Assembly (NCBI RefSeq): GCF_042647465.1 | Contig: NZ_JBHRVN010000004.1 | Strand: one strand, 5' to 3' | DNA from: Wagnerdoeblera intermedia | GTDB lineage: Bacteria; Pseudomonadota; Alphaproteobacteria; Rhodobacterales; Rhodobacteraceae | DNA: 64,000 nucleotides | Position numbers and translations under genes: made by a program | Shown: positions 9,801 through 18,709 of the stretch, piece by piece | Layout: every line of letters starts with the position of its first letter | Position numbering within the stretch: the first letter of the stretch is position 1 | The notes under the pieces: generated by a model | The model's input: only the letters and a program-made list of their open reading frames with translations | What the model was told of the DNA's origin: nothing | The model's database searches: none

Positions 9801-11375
9801 GCCTCAAAGCCCTGCGCCATGGTCAGCGCGTCATAAGCGGTTGCCGTGTCGTTCCAGGCCGTCAGCACCAGATCGCGTTCCGCACCGGCCAGCCCGGGGA
9901 TCGCACCGATCCGTGCAGGCTCTGCCGCCAGCGCCGCGCCCAGCGCCCCCAGGCGATCGGCCAGAAGCTGCGCCATTGCGGGATCGAGCCGCGCGGCGTC
10001 AAAATGGAACTGCCCCGGCGCAAGCGTAATGACACTGCCCTCCACCGGCCCCCCCCTGCGACAGCGCCACCTGTGGCATGAGCACAGCCCCGACACCCGG
10101 CGTCCGCAGAGCGAGATCCGCAGCGAAGCCCGCCCCCTGGCGCGCCCGCGCCACAGCCGCCGCCTGCGCGGCCTGATGGCTTTGCCCATCGCTGTCAGCC
10201 GGCGCGGTCAGACGCAGGGGAGCCCAGGGGATCACATAGCCCCCGGCCGTCACTATGTCCGTGTGAGCGAGCGCAAGATCCGCCACCTCTGCCCCCGCCA
10301 TGCGGCAGGCCCAGAGCGCGATGGCCCCCTCTGTCAGCGCGGGCAACGGCAGGCTTTGCCAGCGCGGGGCCGCGACGGGCGGCGTCTGCGTCACCTCAAG
10401 CGGCGCAAAGCGGCGCAAAAGCGCGCGGATGCGCCCCTCTGAGGGGGTGACGGCCGCCAGGGCCGCCGTGATCTCTGCCGCCTCCGCGGGGCTGAGCGAG
10501 GGCAGAATCTCTCCGCTGCGCAGGGTCTCAGCCGGGCGGAAAGCCTCACCCTGCAGATTACGCAGACCGCCCAGCCTCAAAGCCGTGTCCCCCGCGCAGG
10601 CCAGAGTGAGCGTGGTCTGATCGAGCGCCAGAACCTCACCCGCTGCGCCCCGGCCACTGACCTCTTCAGCGCTGCCGACGACCAGGATCTGACCCGCAGC
10701 GACAATCTTGGGCAAGGCCAGGGGGTTGGTATAGCTGCCGTGATCGAGCGCCCGCACCAGCCGCGCAAGCTCTGCGGCGGGGCGCGTGAAATCGAGCCGC
10801 GCGGCCGCAGCGGGGCGGTCGTCGCGGGCATGATAGCTGCGCTGCGAGAAATCCTGCGCCACAGGCTGCAAAGCATCGGCGCTGATCTGCGCGACAAGAT
10901 CGCCAAAGCTTTCAAGCGCCGCCTGAAAAGCGCGGGTGTTCAGCGTCAGGGCCGTGTCATCGGGCGCAATGTCAAAGCTGCGCGACAGCAGGATGCGGCC
11001 TTCATCGATACCGCCCTCAATGAAATGCCAGGTGATGCCGTGACGGCTCTCCCCCTCCAGCAGCGCCCAGACCGGGGCGTTCAGCCCCGCATGGCGCGGC
11101 AGGGGGCCGTCGTGAAAGTTGATCGCCCCGCGCCGCGCTGCGGCCAGGAAGTCCGGCGGCACCAGCGAGAGATTGGCAATCGAAAAAAGCCAGTCATATC
11201 CCCCCTCGGGCACCGGCGCACCGGGGGCGAGAACCGCAACGCCCTCCTGCGAGAGCCGGTCGCGCAGAGCCGCATTGCGGGTGACGACCGCCGCCACCTG
11301 ATGCCCCGCCGCACGCCAGAGCGAAACGCATTCCGCCACCAGCGACTCGTTACCAATAAACAATGCCTTAAACAT
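6839..11375 (-). CDS. Formyltransferase-NRPS with inserted luciferase-like monooxygenase (apparent frameshift)
   Basis: Two overlapping reading frames (11375-9999 and 10189-6839) form one protein of about 1511 residues if the G8 run at 10049-10056 is read as G7. Order: formyltransferase (1-300; catalytic Asn86 and His88 in INFHDGPLPRHAG, Asp124 in GGIDEGRIL); a linker of about 200 residues without a recognisable full condensation domain; adenylation domain from about 515 with IYTSGSTGRPKGVML and SFDISVLELFW; a flavin-dependent luciferase-like monooxygenase (about 747-1097) inserted between A4 and A5; rest of the adenylation domain (NMYGPTETTIW, YRTGDLVRW, LTPNRKVDRKALP); peptidyl carrier domain with Ser near 1430 (FFALGGHSLLAV). 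The monooxygenase resembles the MupA/Atu3671 group found inside adenylation domains. Predicted role: activate, oxidise and possibly N-formylate an amino acid. The ATG at 10189 is probably not a real start. Confidence 0.85.
8085..9133 (-). other. Luciferase-like monooxygenase domain inserted in the adenylation domain
   Basis: About 350 residues running from MEFSLYYWGNDD through TPERHFHAFG, GSCVAPLHHPARIAEEWAVI and GIAMASGWQPEDF to EIACLIDYGI. These are hallmarks of flavin-dependent bacterial luciferase-like enzymes in the natural-product subgroup. Adenylation-domain sequence continues on both sides, so this is an in-frame domain insertion and not a separate gene. Confidence 0.85.
10049..10056. 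repeat. C8/G8 run at the frameshift in the formyltransferase-NRPS gene
   Basis: Eight consecutive C on the plus strand. With seven, the coding strand reads ...LSQ-GG-PVEGSVITL... and the two halves of the NRPS join in frame. With eight, the upstream frame ends 18 codons later at 9999. Confidence 0.85.
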
Positions 11376-12323
11376 TCAGCCCCCCTTACCCCGGCTCAGC
11401 ATATGCCGCGCGAGGTCTTTCAGGAAATGGGGCGGATCCCCCACCGCCCCGCCGTTGATCCGGCAGCGCAGCCGGTGCAGCGCGCCGCCCGCAAGATGCG
11501 CAAGCGTGGCCAGCACCGCGCCGCCGCGCCCGTGATGTTTGGAAAAATAATGCCAGCGGCTGTCGAACCAATAACCCGGCGTGCGCGCCCAGCGCTTCAT
11601 GCCCGTGCTTTCTGAGCCGATGTGCACCACGGGGGCGTTGCGCAGATAATCCAGCCCCCAGCCCGCCTGCGCCGCACGGCGGCAAAGGTCCGTCTCTTCG
11701 AAGTAAAGAAAGAAGGTCTCATCAAAGAGGCCGATCTGATCGAGCATGGCCTGCCGCATCATCAGACTGCAACCCGCGCTCCAGTCCGCCGGTGTGACGG
11801 GCGCATCCGGGATCGGCAGCGGCACCACATGGCGGCGCAGAAGCCGCGTGATCGGGCCGGTGCGGGCCGCGCCCTCAAATTCTGAGGCGATCGAGGGAAA
11901 GCGAAACAGCGTCTGATGCGGCACGCCGTCTGCGCCCCCCACATAGCCGCCTGCCATGCCAAGGCGCGGGCTGGCTTCTAGATGATCGCGCAGCAGCCTG
12001 ATGGTCTCAGGCGCGGGAAAGGCGTCTGAATTCAGAAGATAAACGTAATCAGGCACCTCGCCGCCCGGCAATCCCGCGCGGATCCCGACGTTGTTTCCGG
12101 CCCCGAATCCGCCATTTCGCCCGGCCTGGATCACCCGCACCCGGTCCCAGCCCTGCGCCTCAACCGCGGCGCGGATCTGCTCTTCTGAGCCATCGCCGCT
12201 GTCATTATCGACGACAGTGATCGCGCCGCCCACACCTTCCATCGCGGCCAGTGCCGTTTCAACGGCTTTCAGCGTCATCTCCGGCGTGCGCCAGTTCAGA
12301 ATGACGGTGAGAACCCGGCTCAT
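11376..12323 (-). CDS. Glycosyltransferase family 2, rhamnosyltransferase-like
   Basis: A 315-residue GT2 enzyme. VLTVILNWRTPEMTLKAVE and AITVVDNDSGDGS form the donor site, LLNSDAFPAPE is the DxD-like element, and FLYFEETDLCRRAAQAGW gives the catalytic ED region, as in GT2 proteins annotated as rhamnosyltransferases. The ATG at 12323 overlaps the PKS stop (ATGA) and is preferred to the ATG at 12518, which would lie inside the PKS thioesterase. Its stop is followed immediately by the ATG of the formyltransferase-NRPS gene. This placement between PKS and NRPS suggests the product or its carrier is glycosylated; that is inference. Confidence 0.9.
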   Translation of the reverse strand: MSRVLTVILNWRTPEMTLKAVETALAAMEGVGGAITVVDNDSGDGSEEQIRAAVEAQGWDRVRVIQAGRNGGFGAGNNVGIRAGLPGGEVPDYVYLLNSDAFPAPETIRLLRDHLEASPRLGMAGGYVGGADGVPHQTLFRFPSIASEFEGAARTGPITRLLRRHVVPLPIPDAPVTPADWSAGCSLMMRQAMLDQIGLFDETFFLYFEETDLCRRAAQAGWGLDYLRNAPVVHIGSESTGMKRWARTPGYWFDSRWHYFSKHHGRGGAVLATLAHLAGGALHRLRCRINGGAVGDPPHFLKDLARHMLSRGKGG

Positions 12324-15300
12324 GCTCCGCCTCCGGCCAGATCCCGCAGCCGGCGGCGCAGACCCGCGGCCAGCACCCGGACATTGGGCTCGAGCACCAT
12401 GCTGTCGTGATCCCCCGGCACCTCGATGATCTCGAGCCCCGGCGCAAAGGGCGTCCAGAGGTTGTCGGGATAGATGTAGTGCCGGGTATGGGCGATCATC
12501 CGCCCGCCCACCTGCCACATCGGATCCGGCGCAGGCCGATAAAGGAGCACCGGCCCCTCGCGGCGCTCCACCCGGTAGCGCGGCAGCGCGGCGCGGAAGG
12601 CCGCCTCAATCGCGCGGTTCTGATGCTGGCCTTCGCTCTCCCCGCCCCCCTCGCGGGCAAGCTGGTCACGATAGGCAGCCTTCTCGGCCTGCCACTCGCG
12701 CAGATAGCCAATCCCGCCTCGCATCAGCCCCTGAAGGCGTGCCCGCAGAGCGTCCCCCCTGGTGACCTGGGGCGCCAGAGGCTGCGGCGTGTCCAGCAGA
12801 ACAACACCGGCCACCACCTCTCCAGCAGCCTCAAGCTGGCGGGCCATTTCCCAGGCGATCAGACCGCCCCCGGAAAAACCGCCCAGAAGCCAGGGCCCGC
12901 CGGGATGCACCTCACGCATCTCTGCCAGATAATCCCTGGCGGCTTCGGTGAAATCGTCATGGGGTTTCGCATCACCGAAAAGCCCCCGCGCCTGCAGCCC
13001 GTAGAAGGGACGGTCTTTGCCGATCAGCTGCGCCATATGGCGCAGGTTCAGCACATTGCCAAACATCCCCGCCACCACAAAGAGCGGCTGCTGATCCATC
13101 GGCGCAGAGCCGGGATGCATGGGAACCAGATGGGTCCGCCGCACCACCTGCTGCGCCACCGCAGAAGGAGCCGCGCCCTCTTCCTGCGGGCCGGTCTGTG
13201 CTTCGATCAGGGCTGCACAGGCCGCGATGGTCGGGGCCTCAAAAAGGACCGACATCGGCAGATCGACCGACCAGATCCGCCGGATCTGCGCAAAGAGCCG
13301 CACCGCGATCAGCGAATGGCCACCCAGATCAAAGAAACTGTCCTCAACCCCGACTTCGGCCACCCCCAGAAGCTCACTCCACAGGGCGGCCAGCTCTTTC
13401 TCAACCGCGCTGCGCGGGGCGATGTAATCGCTGTCGAGTTCAGGCCGCGCAAAGCCGGTCTCAGCAACCGGGGCGGGGGCCGCCTCGAAATCCGCCGCGC
13501 GGATCAGATCCGGCAGGGGCACAGGGCTGACATAGACCGGGCTTTCCGCGACCGCGAGGGCGCGCAGGAAAGCCTCTCCCCCCTCTGAGGCGCGGATCCC
13601 AAGCGCCAGCGCCTCGCGCAGACGCTCCTGCCCCGGACCACTTTGTCGGGCCTCTGAAAGGGGCTCAAGACTGCGGGGATCGGGGGCAGGAAAGCTGAGG
13701 CCGTGATCAAGGCGGCGGATCTCAAACCCCGTCACCTCATAAAGCACCCGCCCCTCCGGGTCGGTCAGCGTCACATCAAACCGCACCGAGCCGCTTTCCG
13801 CATGCCCGGTCTGCGAGAGCCGCACATGGCTGAAGATCCGCGCCGGAAGCGCTGCCGCGACCCGCACTTCGTGATAGCTGACCGGCACCCAAAGGTGATC
13901 GGGCCGGTAGCCGGGGATCAGATCCATCGCCCAGCCGGTCGCCAGATCCAGCAGCGCCGGATGCGCGAGATGCCCGACCGCAAGATCGCTGACAAAGGCC
14001 TGGGGCAGTTCCAGTTCAGCCAGCCCCTCCCTGCCCGCGATCGCCTGCGCGCGCAGCACACGCCAGCGCGGGCCGAAATTCAGATGCGCCTCCTGCGGGC
14101 TGCGCAACCCTTCTCCCGTGATTGCTGCGCCGCAGCGAAGACGCAGCGCAGCCAGATCGACCGTCGCGGAGGCAGGGGCCGTCAGTGCGACCTCCCCCTC
14201 ACTGTGGCTCTGCCAGCCGGAGGTGCCCCCCGCCTGAACTTTGGACTGCAGCGTGAAGCGCCAGCCCTGCGGCGCGGGGCGCAGCACCAGTCGGATATCG
14301 CGGCTGTCGCTCACCGCCAGCGGGCTGAGGAAGCTGATGTCCCGCAGGATATAACCACCCGCATGGCCGCTGGCGCGCAGCGCAGAGGCCAGGAGATCAA
14401 AAGTCCCGGTCCCCGGCAGGAGCGCCTCACCCGCCCGGGTGCGGTGCCCATCCAGCCACCAGTCGCTGATCCGCCAGTGACCGCTGAAGATCAGCCGCCC
14501 ATCCGCCTCGCGCCGCAGGGCGGACAGCATGGGAAGGCTGTCAAGGGGCTGGTCTGAGCCGGTTTCACCAGCCGCCGCAGCGGCCATGCCGGTATCGGCC
14601 CAGATCCCCCAGTTCACGGCCAGAACCCGGCGCGGCCCGGGTGGCTGCGTCTGAGACCAGGCATTCAGGAAGGCATTGGCCGCCACATAATCAACCTGCC
14701 CCGCCGCCCCGATCACCGTCGAGGTTGAGGCGAAAACAACAATCAGGCAGGGCTCGCTCGCCGGGAAAACCGCATCGAGCACCCGCGTGCCCTGGATTTT
14801 CGGCGAAAACACCTGGTCGATCGCCGTTTCGCTGCGCGACAGGATCGGCCCGTCATCCACCGCCCCGGCGGCATGGATCACCAGATCGACCGGACCAAAA
14901 GCCGCGCTGAGCGCGGCCTTCGCGGCCTGCATGTCCTGAAGATTGCTCACCTCACCCGCCAGGGGCAGCACCTCTGCCCCCGCCGCCTGAAGCGCGCGGA
15001 TCTGGCGGATGCGCTGCGCATCGGCCCCCGCCGGACTGCGGGAGAGAATGCCCTCCCACTCCGAGGGCGGCGGCAGGTGGTGGCGGGACAAAAGCCCGAT
15101 CTTCGCCTTCGCGCCAGAGGCAAGCTCTGCCGCGAGCGTCTGACCAATGCCGCCAAAGCCGCCGGTGATCAGAACCACCGTGCCCTCTTTCAACGGCTCA
15201 GCCGGGGGCAGAGGCAGGGCGCGCAGGCCGGCCCCATAGCGGCGGCCAGCCCGCAGCGCCGCCTGACCCGACAGCGGCGCAGACAGTGCCTCTTCGAGAA

Positions 15301-18300
15301 GAAGATCCTCATTTTCAAGGGGAAGCGTGACATCCAGCTGCGCACAACTGACGCCGGGAAGCTCACGCGGCAGGACCTGCAACACGCCGTCAATCGCCGC
15401 CTTTTGCGGGAAGGAAATCCCCTCACCCGCAACTGACGCTGCCCCCGTGGTGAAGACTGTCATCTGTAAAGGCCCGGAGTGTCCGGCCTCGATCAGACTT
15501 TGCGACAGCCAGAACAGCGACCAGAAGCCCTGCTCCATATGCTGCTGAAAGAGATCCGATCCGGGCCGGGGACCACTGCCGCCATCCAGCAGCCAGCCAT
15601 GCAGGATACGTGCGGGCATCCGGCCACGCGCGCTCAAATCACCGATCAGCAGATCATAGCCTTCGCGGCCCAGTTCGGCCGCAAGGGTCACCTTATCCGT
15701 GCCAAATCCCGAAGGCCGGTCGCCGGCACGGACGGTCACAACGCGCTGTCCGGCGCTGCGCAGACGATCCGCCAGCCGGGCCAGAACGCCACCGGCATCG
15801 GTAAAGATCAGCCAGTCCTGCGGCGCCATGCCGGAAAGCTCTGCTGCGAGGGGTCCGCCCGTCTCACGCGGTCGCCAGATCTTTTGCCAGCCCCAGTCCG
15901 CCGCATCATCGCTGCGGCGCAGCATGGGTGCAGCATTCTGCGGTGCAGCAATTTTACCAGGTTCGATAAAATAGCGGCTGCGCTGGAAAGGATATCCCGG
16001 CAGAGAGAGACGCCGACGCGATTGCCCGCCCCAAAGCGGAGCCCAGTCAAGAGAGAGACCAAGTCCGCTCAGACGCCCGAACATGGTGACAAAATGCAGA
16101 TCATCGCCCAAAACCTGGTCAGGGTGGCGCAGAGAAGAAACCACCCGCTCAGAGGCCACACCATTGGCCTGAGCCAGGGAAGACAGGGCCTTACCGGGAC
16201 CGACCTCAAGGAAAATCCGCGGCTCAGAACTCAGCCAGGACAGCCCGGCTGCAAATTGCACGGTGCCACGCAGGTGCATGACCCAATAATCGGGATCCGT
16301 CGCCTCTGCGGCGGTCAGCGGCCTTCCGCTGCGGTTCGAAATGATGGTTTTCTGCGGTGCAGCAAGATTTATGCTGCGCAGAAAATCACCAAAGGGCTTC
16401 AGGATCGGCTCGAGCATCCGCGAGTGAGCGGCGATGTCGATCGGCACGCGCTGGCTGTCGATGCCCCGGGCTGACAGACGCTGCGCCAGGGCCTCAAGCT
16501 CTGCATCGGGACCGGAGACCACGCAAAGCCCGGGCGCATTGACCGAAGCCAGATCCAGACTGTCCCCCAGCTCGCGGCGCAGATCCGCCTCAGACAGCGG
16601 CACCGAAAGCATGCCCCCCCTGGGGATGCTGTCGAAGAGCTCACCCCGCAGGCGCACCAGGCGCAGGCAATCCTCAAAGGACATCACCCCTGCCAGGGCC
16701 GCTGCGGTGTTTTCGCCCATCGAATGGCCGATCAGATAATCCGGCTCAACACCCCAGCTCATCCAAAGCTGCGCCAGGGCATATTCGACCATCATGATCA
16801 GCGGCAACTGCTGCGAGGGGCGCTGCGTCAGGCTGGCGGCGGCAGCGGCCTCTTCTCCGGGCGCAGGAAGCCAGAGACGGCGCAGCCCGGCCCCGGTTTC
16901 CTCACCAAGGACGGCAAATCCGCGCTCCATCCACTCCCGAAAGACCGGCTCGGTCTCATAAAGATCGCGGGCCATGTGGATATATTGTGCCCCGCCGCCT
17001 GGGAACATGAAGACCACTTCGGGCGGGGTTGCTGCGCGGCTTTGGGTAAAGACGCGGTAACGATCGCCCTTCTCCAGCAGTTCCGCAGCCTCAAGGGCGG
17101 TTTCGGCGACCAGCACGCGGTTGTGCTCAAAGGGCTTGCGGCCCTCCTTCAGAGTGAAGGCCACATCGGCGAGATTGACCCCGGGACTTTCCCGCAGATG
17201 CGCGGCCAGCCGCGCCGAGGCCGCATCAAGCGCCTTTTTCGAACGGGCCGAGAGGGTGAGCAGCTGAAAGGGCCAGTCCGACTGCTCAGAGGGTGCCCGC
17301 TCAGGGGGTTCTTCGACGATGACATGGGCATTGGTGCCACCCACGCCCAGCGAGTTCACCCCGGCCCGGCGCGGGGCCCCGAGGCGCGGAAACTCTGACA
17401 GCCGGTCATTGACTGAGAAGGGCGAGCCCTCAAAGGCGATGGCGGGGTTGGGCGCCTCATAGCCAAGGCTCGGCGGGATCTGCCCCTCGCGCACCGCGAG
17501 GCTGGCTTTGATCAGGCTGGCCACCCCGGCGGCGGTATCCAGATGGCCGATATTGGTCTTTACAGAACCAATTTTCGCGAAATTCTCACGGTCGGTGCCG
17601 GCGCGAAACGCCTCGGTCAGCGCGGCCACTTCGATCGGATCGCCCAGCCAGGTGCCGGTGCCATGGCATTCGACATAGCCGATGGTCTCAGGGGGAACCC
17701 CCGCCATCTGATGGGCTTCGCGGATCGCGGCCGCCTGTCCGTCAACCGAAGGCGCCAGATAGCCCGCCTTGGCAGCACCGTCATTGTTCACTGCCGTGCC
17801 GCGGATCACCGCATGAATCTGATCGCCATCCGCAATGGCATCGCGCAGCCGCCGCAGCACCACACAGCCCGCGCCTGAGCCGAAAATCGTCCCCTGGGCG
17901 CGATGGTCAAAGGCATGACAGTGCCCGTCCGGCGACAGGATCTCCCCCTCCTGGTAGAGATAGCCGCGCCGATGGGGCAGCTCAATCGTGACCCCCCCGG
18001 CGAGGGCCATGTCACTCTCTCCGCTCAGCAGACTTTGCACCGCCAGATGCACCGCCACCAGCGAGGTGGAACAGGCGGTCTGCACCGTGATTGAGGGGCC
18101 TTTCAGATCAAAGATATGGCTGACGCGGGTGGGCAGAAAGTCCTTATCATTGCCGGTATGGCGCAGCAGGAACATGCCGGTGTTCTGCACCAGATCCGGG
18201 TTGGAGCAGATGTTGCAATAGAAATAGCTCCCCATGCCGCAACCGGCGAAAACCCCGGTCGGCCCGGCAAAGCTGCCCGGCGGATGGCCGGCATCTTCCA

Positions 18301-18616
18301 GCGCCTCCCAGGCCACTTCCAGAAACTGGCGATGCTGCGGATCCATGATGGCGGCTTCTTTGGGCGAAAGGCCAAAGAACTCCGCATCAAAATCTTCAAA
18401 ACCATCAAGCACCACGGCGGCGGGCACGTAATTGCTGCGCCGCATGCGCGCAGGGTCTTCCCCGGCCTGAGCCAGTTCCTCCGGGCTCAGGCGGCGGATC
18501 GATTCAATACCGGCGCAAAGGTTCTTCCAATAGGCGCCGATGTCCTGCGCCCCCGGCAGATGGGCCGCCATACCGATAATGGCAATGTCACCTTCCGGAT
18601 ACTCGTTCAAATCCAC
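12320..18616 (-). CDS. Type I polyketide synthase, KS-AT-KR-DH-ACP-TE
   Basis: One-module PKS of about 2098 residues. Ketosynthase: Cys near 181 (VQTACSTSLVAVH), His in VECHGTGTWLGDP and NIGHLDTAAG. Acyltransferase: Ser near 631 in IGHSMGENTAA; IAAHSRML instead of a clear malonyl or methylmalonyl signature. Ketoreductase: structural half then LITGGFGGIGQTLAAEL, ASTST and VDYVAANAF (Ser, Tyr near 1311, Asn). Dehydratase: His near 1390 (DGHRTRAGEALLPG), Asp near 1555 (HPALLDLATG). ACP: Ser near 1767 (FFDLGGHSLIAV). Thioesterase: Ser near 1912 (GGFSGGGLIAWE), His near 2069 (PGDHDSM). No enoylreductase. The KR-before-DH order is unusual for modular PKS. The GTG at 18616, with GAAAGA upstream, is preferred; a TTG at 18631 and an ATG at 18697 are also in frame. 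Second gene of the operon. Confidence 0.93.
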   Translation of the reverse strand: MDLNEYPEGDIAIIGMAAHLPGAQDIGAYWKNLCAGIESIRRLSPEELAQAGEDPARMRRSNYVPAAVVLDGFEDFDAEFFGLSPKEAAIMDPQHRQFLEVAWEALEDAGHPPGSFAGPTGVFAGCGMGSYFYCNICSNPDLVQNTGMFLLRHTGNDKDFLPTRVSHIFDLKGPSITVQTACSTSLVAVHLAVQSLLSGESDMALAGGVTIELPHRRGYLYQEGEILSPDGHCHAFDHRAQGTIFGSGAGCVVLRRLRDAIADGDQIHAVIRGTAVNNDGAAKAGYLAPSVDGQAAAIREAHQMAGVPPETIGYVECHGTGTWLGDPIEVAALTEAFRAGTDRENFAKIGSVKTNIGHLDTAAGVASLIKASLAVREGQIPPSLGYEAPNPAIAFEGSPFSVNDRLSEFPRLGAPRRAGVNSLGVGGTNAHVIVEEPPERAPSEQSDWPFQLLTLSARSKKALDAASARLAAHLRESPGVNLADVAFTLKEGRKPFEHNRVLVAETALEAAELLEKGDRYRVFTQSRAATPPEVVFMFPGGGAQYIHMARDLYETEPVFREWMERGFAVLGEETGAGLRRLWLPAPGEEAAAAASLTQRPSQQLPLIMMVEYALAQLWMSWGVEPDYLIGHSMGENTAAALAGVMSFEDCLRLVRLRGELFDSIPRGGMLSVPLSEADLRRELGDSLDLASVNAPGLCVVSGPDAELEALAQRLSARGIDSQRVPIDIAAHSRMLEPILKPFGDFLRSINLAAPQKTIISNRSGRPLTAAEATDPDYWVMHLRGTVQFAAGLSWLSSEPRIFLEVGPGKALSSLAQANGVASERVVSSLRHPDQVLGDDLHFVTMFGRLSGLGLSLDWAPLWGGQSRRRLSLPGYPFQRSRYFIEPGKIAAPQNAAPMLRRSDDAADWGWQKIWRPRETGGPLAAELSGMAPQDWLIFTDAGGVLARLADRLRSAGQRVVTVRAGDRPSGFGTDKVTLAAELGREGYDLLIGDLSARGRMPARILHGWLLDGGSGPRPGSDLFQQHMEQGFWSLFWLSQSLIEAGHSGPLQMTVFTTGAASVAGEGISFPQKAAIDGVLQVLPRELPGVSCAQLDVTLPLENEDLLLEEALSAPLSGQAALRAGRRYGAGLRALPLPPAEPLKEGTVVLITGGFGGIGQTLAAELASGAKAKIGLLSRHHLPPPSEWEGILSRSPAGADAQRIRQIRALQAAGAEVLPLAGEVSNLQDMQAAKAALSAAFGPVDLVIHAAGAVDDGPILSRSETAIDQVFSPKIQGTRVLDAVFPASEPCLIVVFASTSTVIGAAGQVDYVAANAFLNAWSQTQPPGPRRVLAVNWGIWADTGMAAAAAGETGSDQPLDSLPMLSALRREADGRLIFSGHWRISDWWLDGHRTRAGEALLPGTGTFDLLASALRASGHAGGYILRDISFLSPLAVSDSRDIRLVLRPAPQGWRFTLQSKVQAGGTSGWQSHSEGEVALTAPASATVDLAALRLRCGAAITGEGLRSPQEAHLNFGPRWRVLRAQAIAGREGLAELELPQAFVSDLAVGHLAHPALLDLATGWAMDLIPGYRPDHLWVPVSYHEVRVAAALPARIFSHVRLSQTGHAESGSVRFDVTLTDPEGRVLYEVTGFEIRRLDHGLSFPAPDPRSLEPLSEARQSGPGQERLREALALGIRASEGGEAFLRALAVAESPVYVSPVPLPDLIRAADFEAAPAPVAETGFARPELDSDYIAPRSAVEKELAALWSELLGVAEVGVEDSFFDLGGHSLIAVRLFAQIRRIWSVDLPMSVLFEAPTIAACAALIEAQTGPQEEGAAPSAVAQQVVRRTHLVPMHPGSAPMDQQPLFVVAGMFGNVLNLRHMAQLIGKDRPFYGLQARGLFGDAKPHDDFTEAARDYLAEMREVHPGGPWLLGGFSGGGLIAWEMARQLEAAGEVVAGVVLLDTPQPLAPQVTRGDALRARLQGLMRGGIGYLREWQAEKAAYRDQLAREGGGESEGQHQNRAIEAAFRAALPRYRVERREGPVLLYRPAPDPMWQVGGRMIAHTRHYIYPDNLWTPFAPGLEIIEVPGDHDSMVLEPNVRVLAAGLRRRLRDLAGGGA

Positions 18617-18709
18617 AGCCGTATCTTTCAAATCAGACCGGGCCCGGACCCGGCAAAGCCTAATACTGTTGCACTCAAAGCGATGCCGCCCCGGCACAGA
18701 GGCAGCACA

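Noticed and set aside
8444..10081. 545-codon plus-strand open frame
   Set aside because: Lies opposite the NRPS adenylation/monooxygenase region; no recognisable motif and composition of an antisense frame.
12407..13588. 393-codon plus-strand open frame
   Set aside because: Antisense to the PKS ACP-TE region, which has clear catalytic motifs on the other strand.
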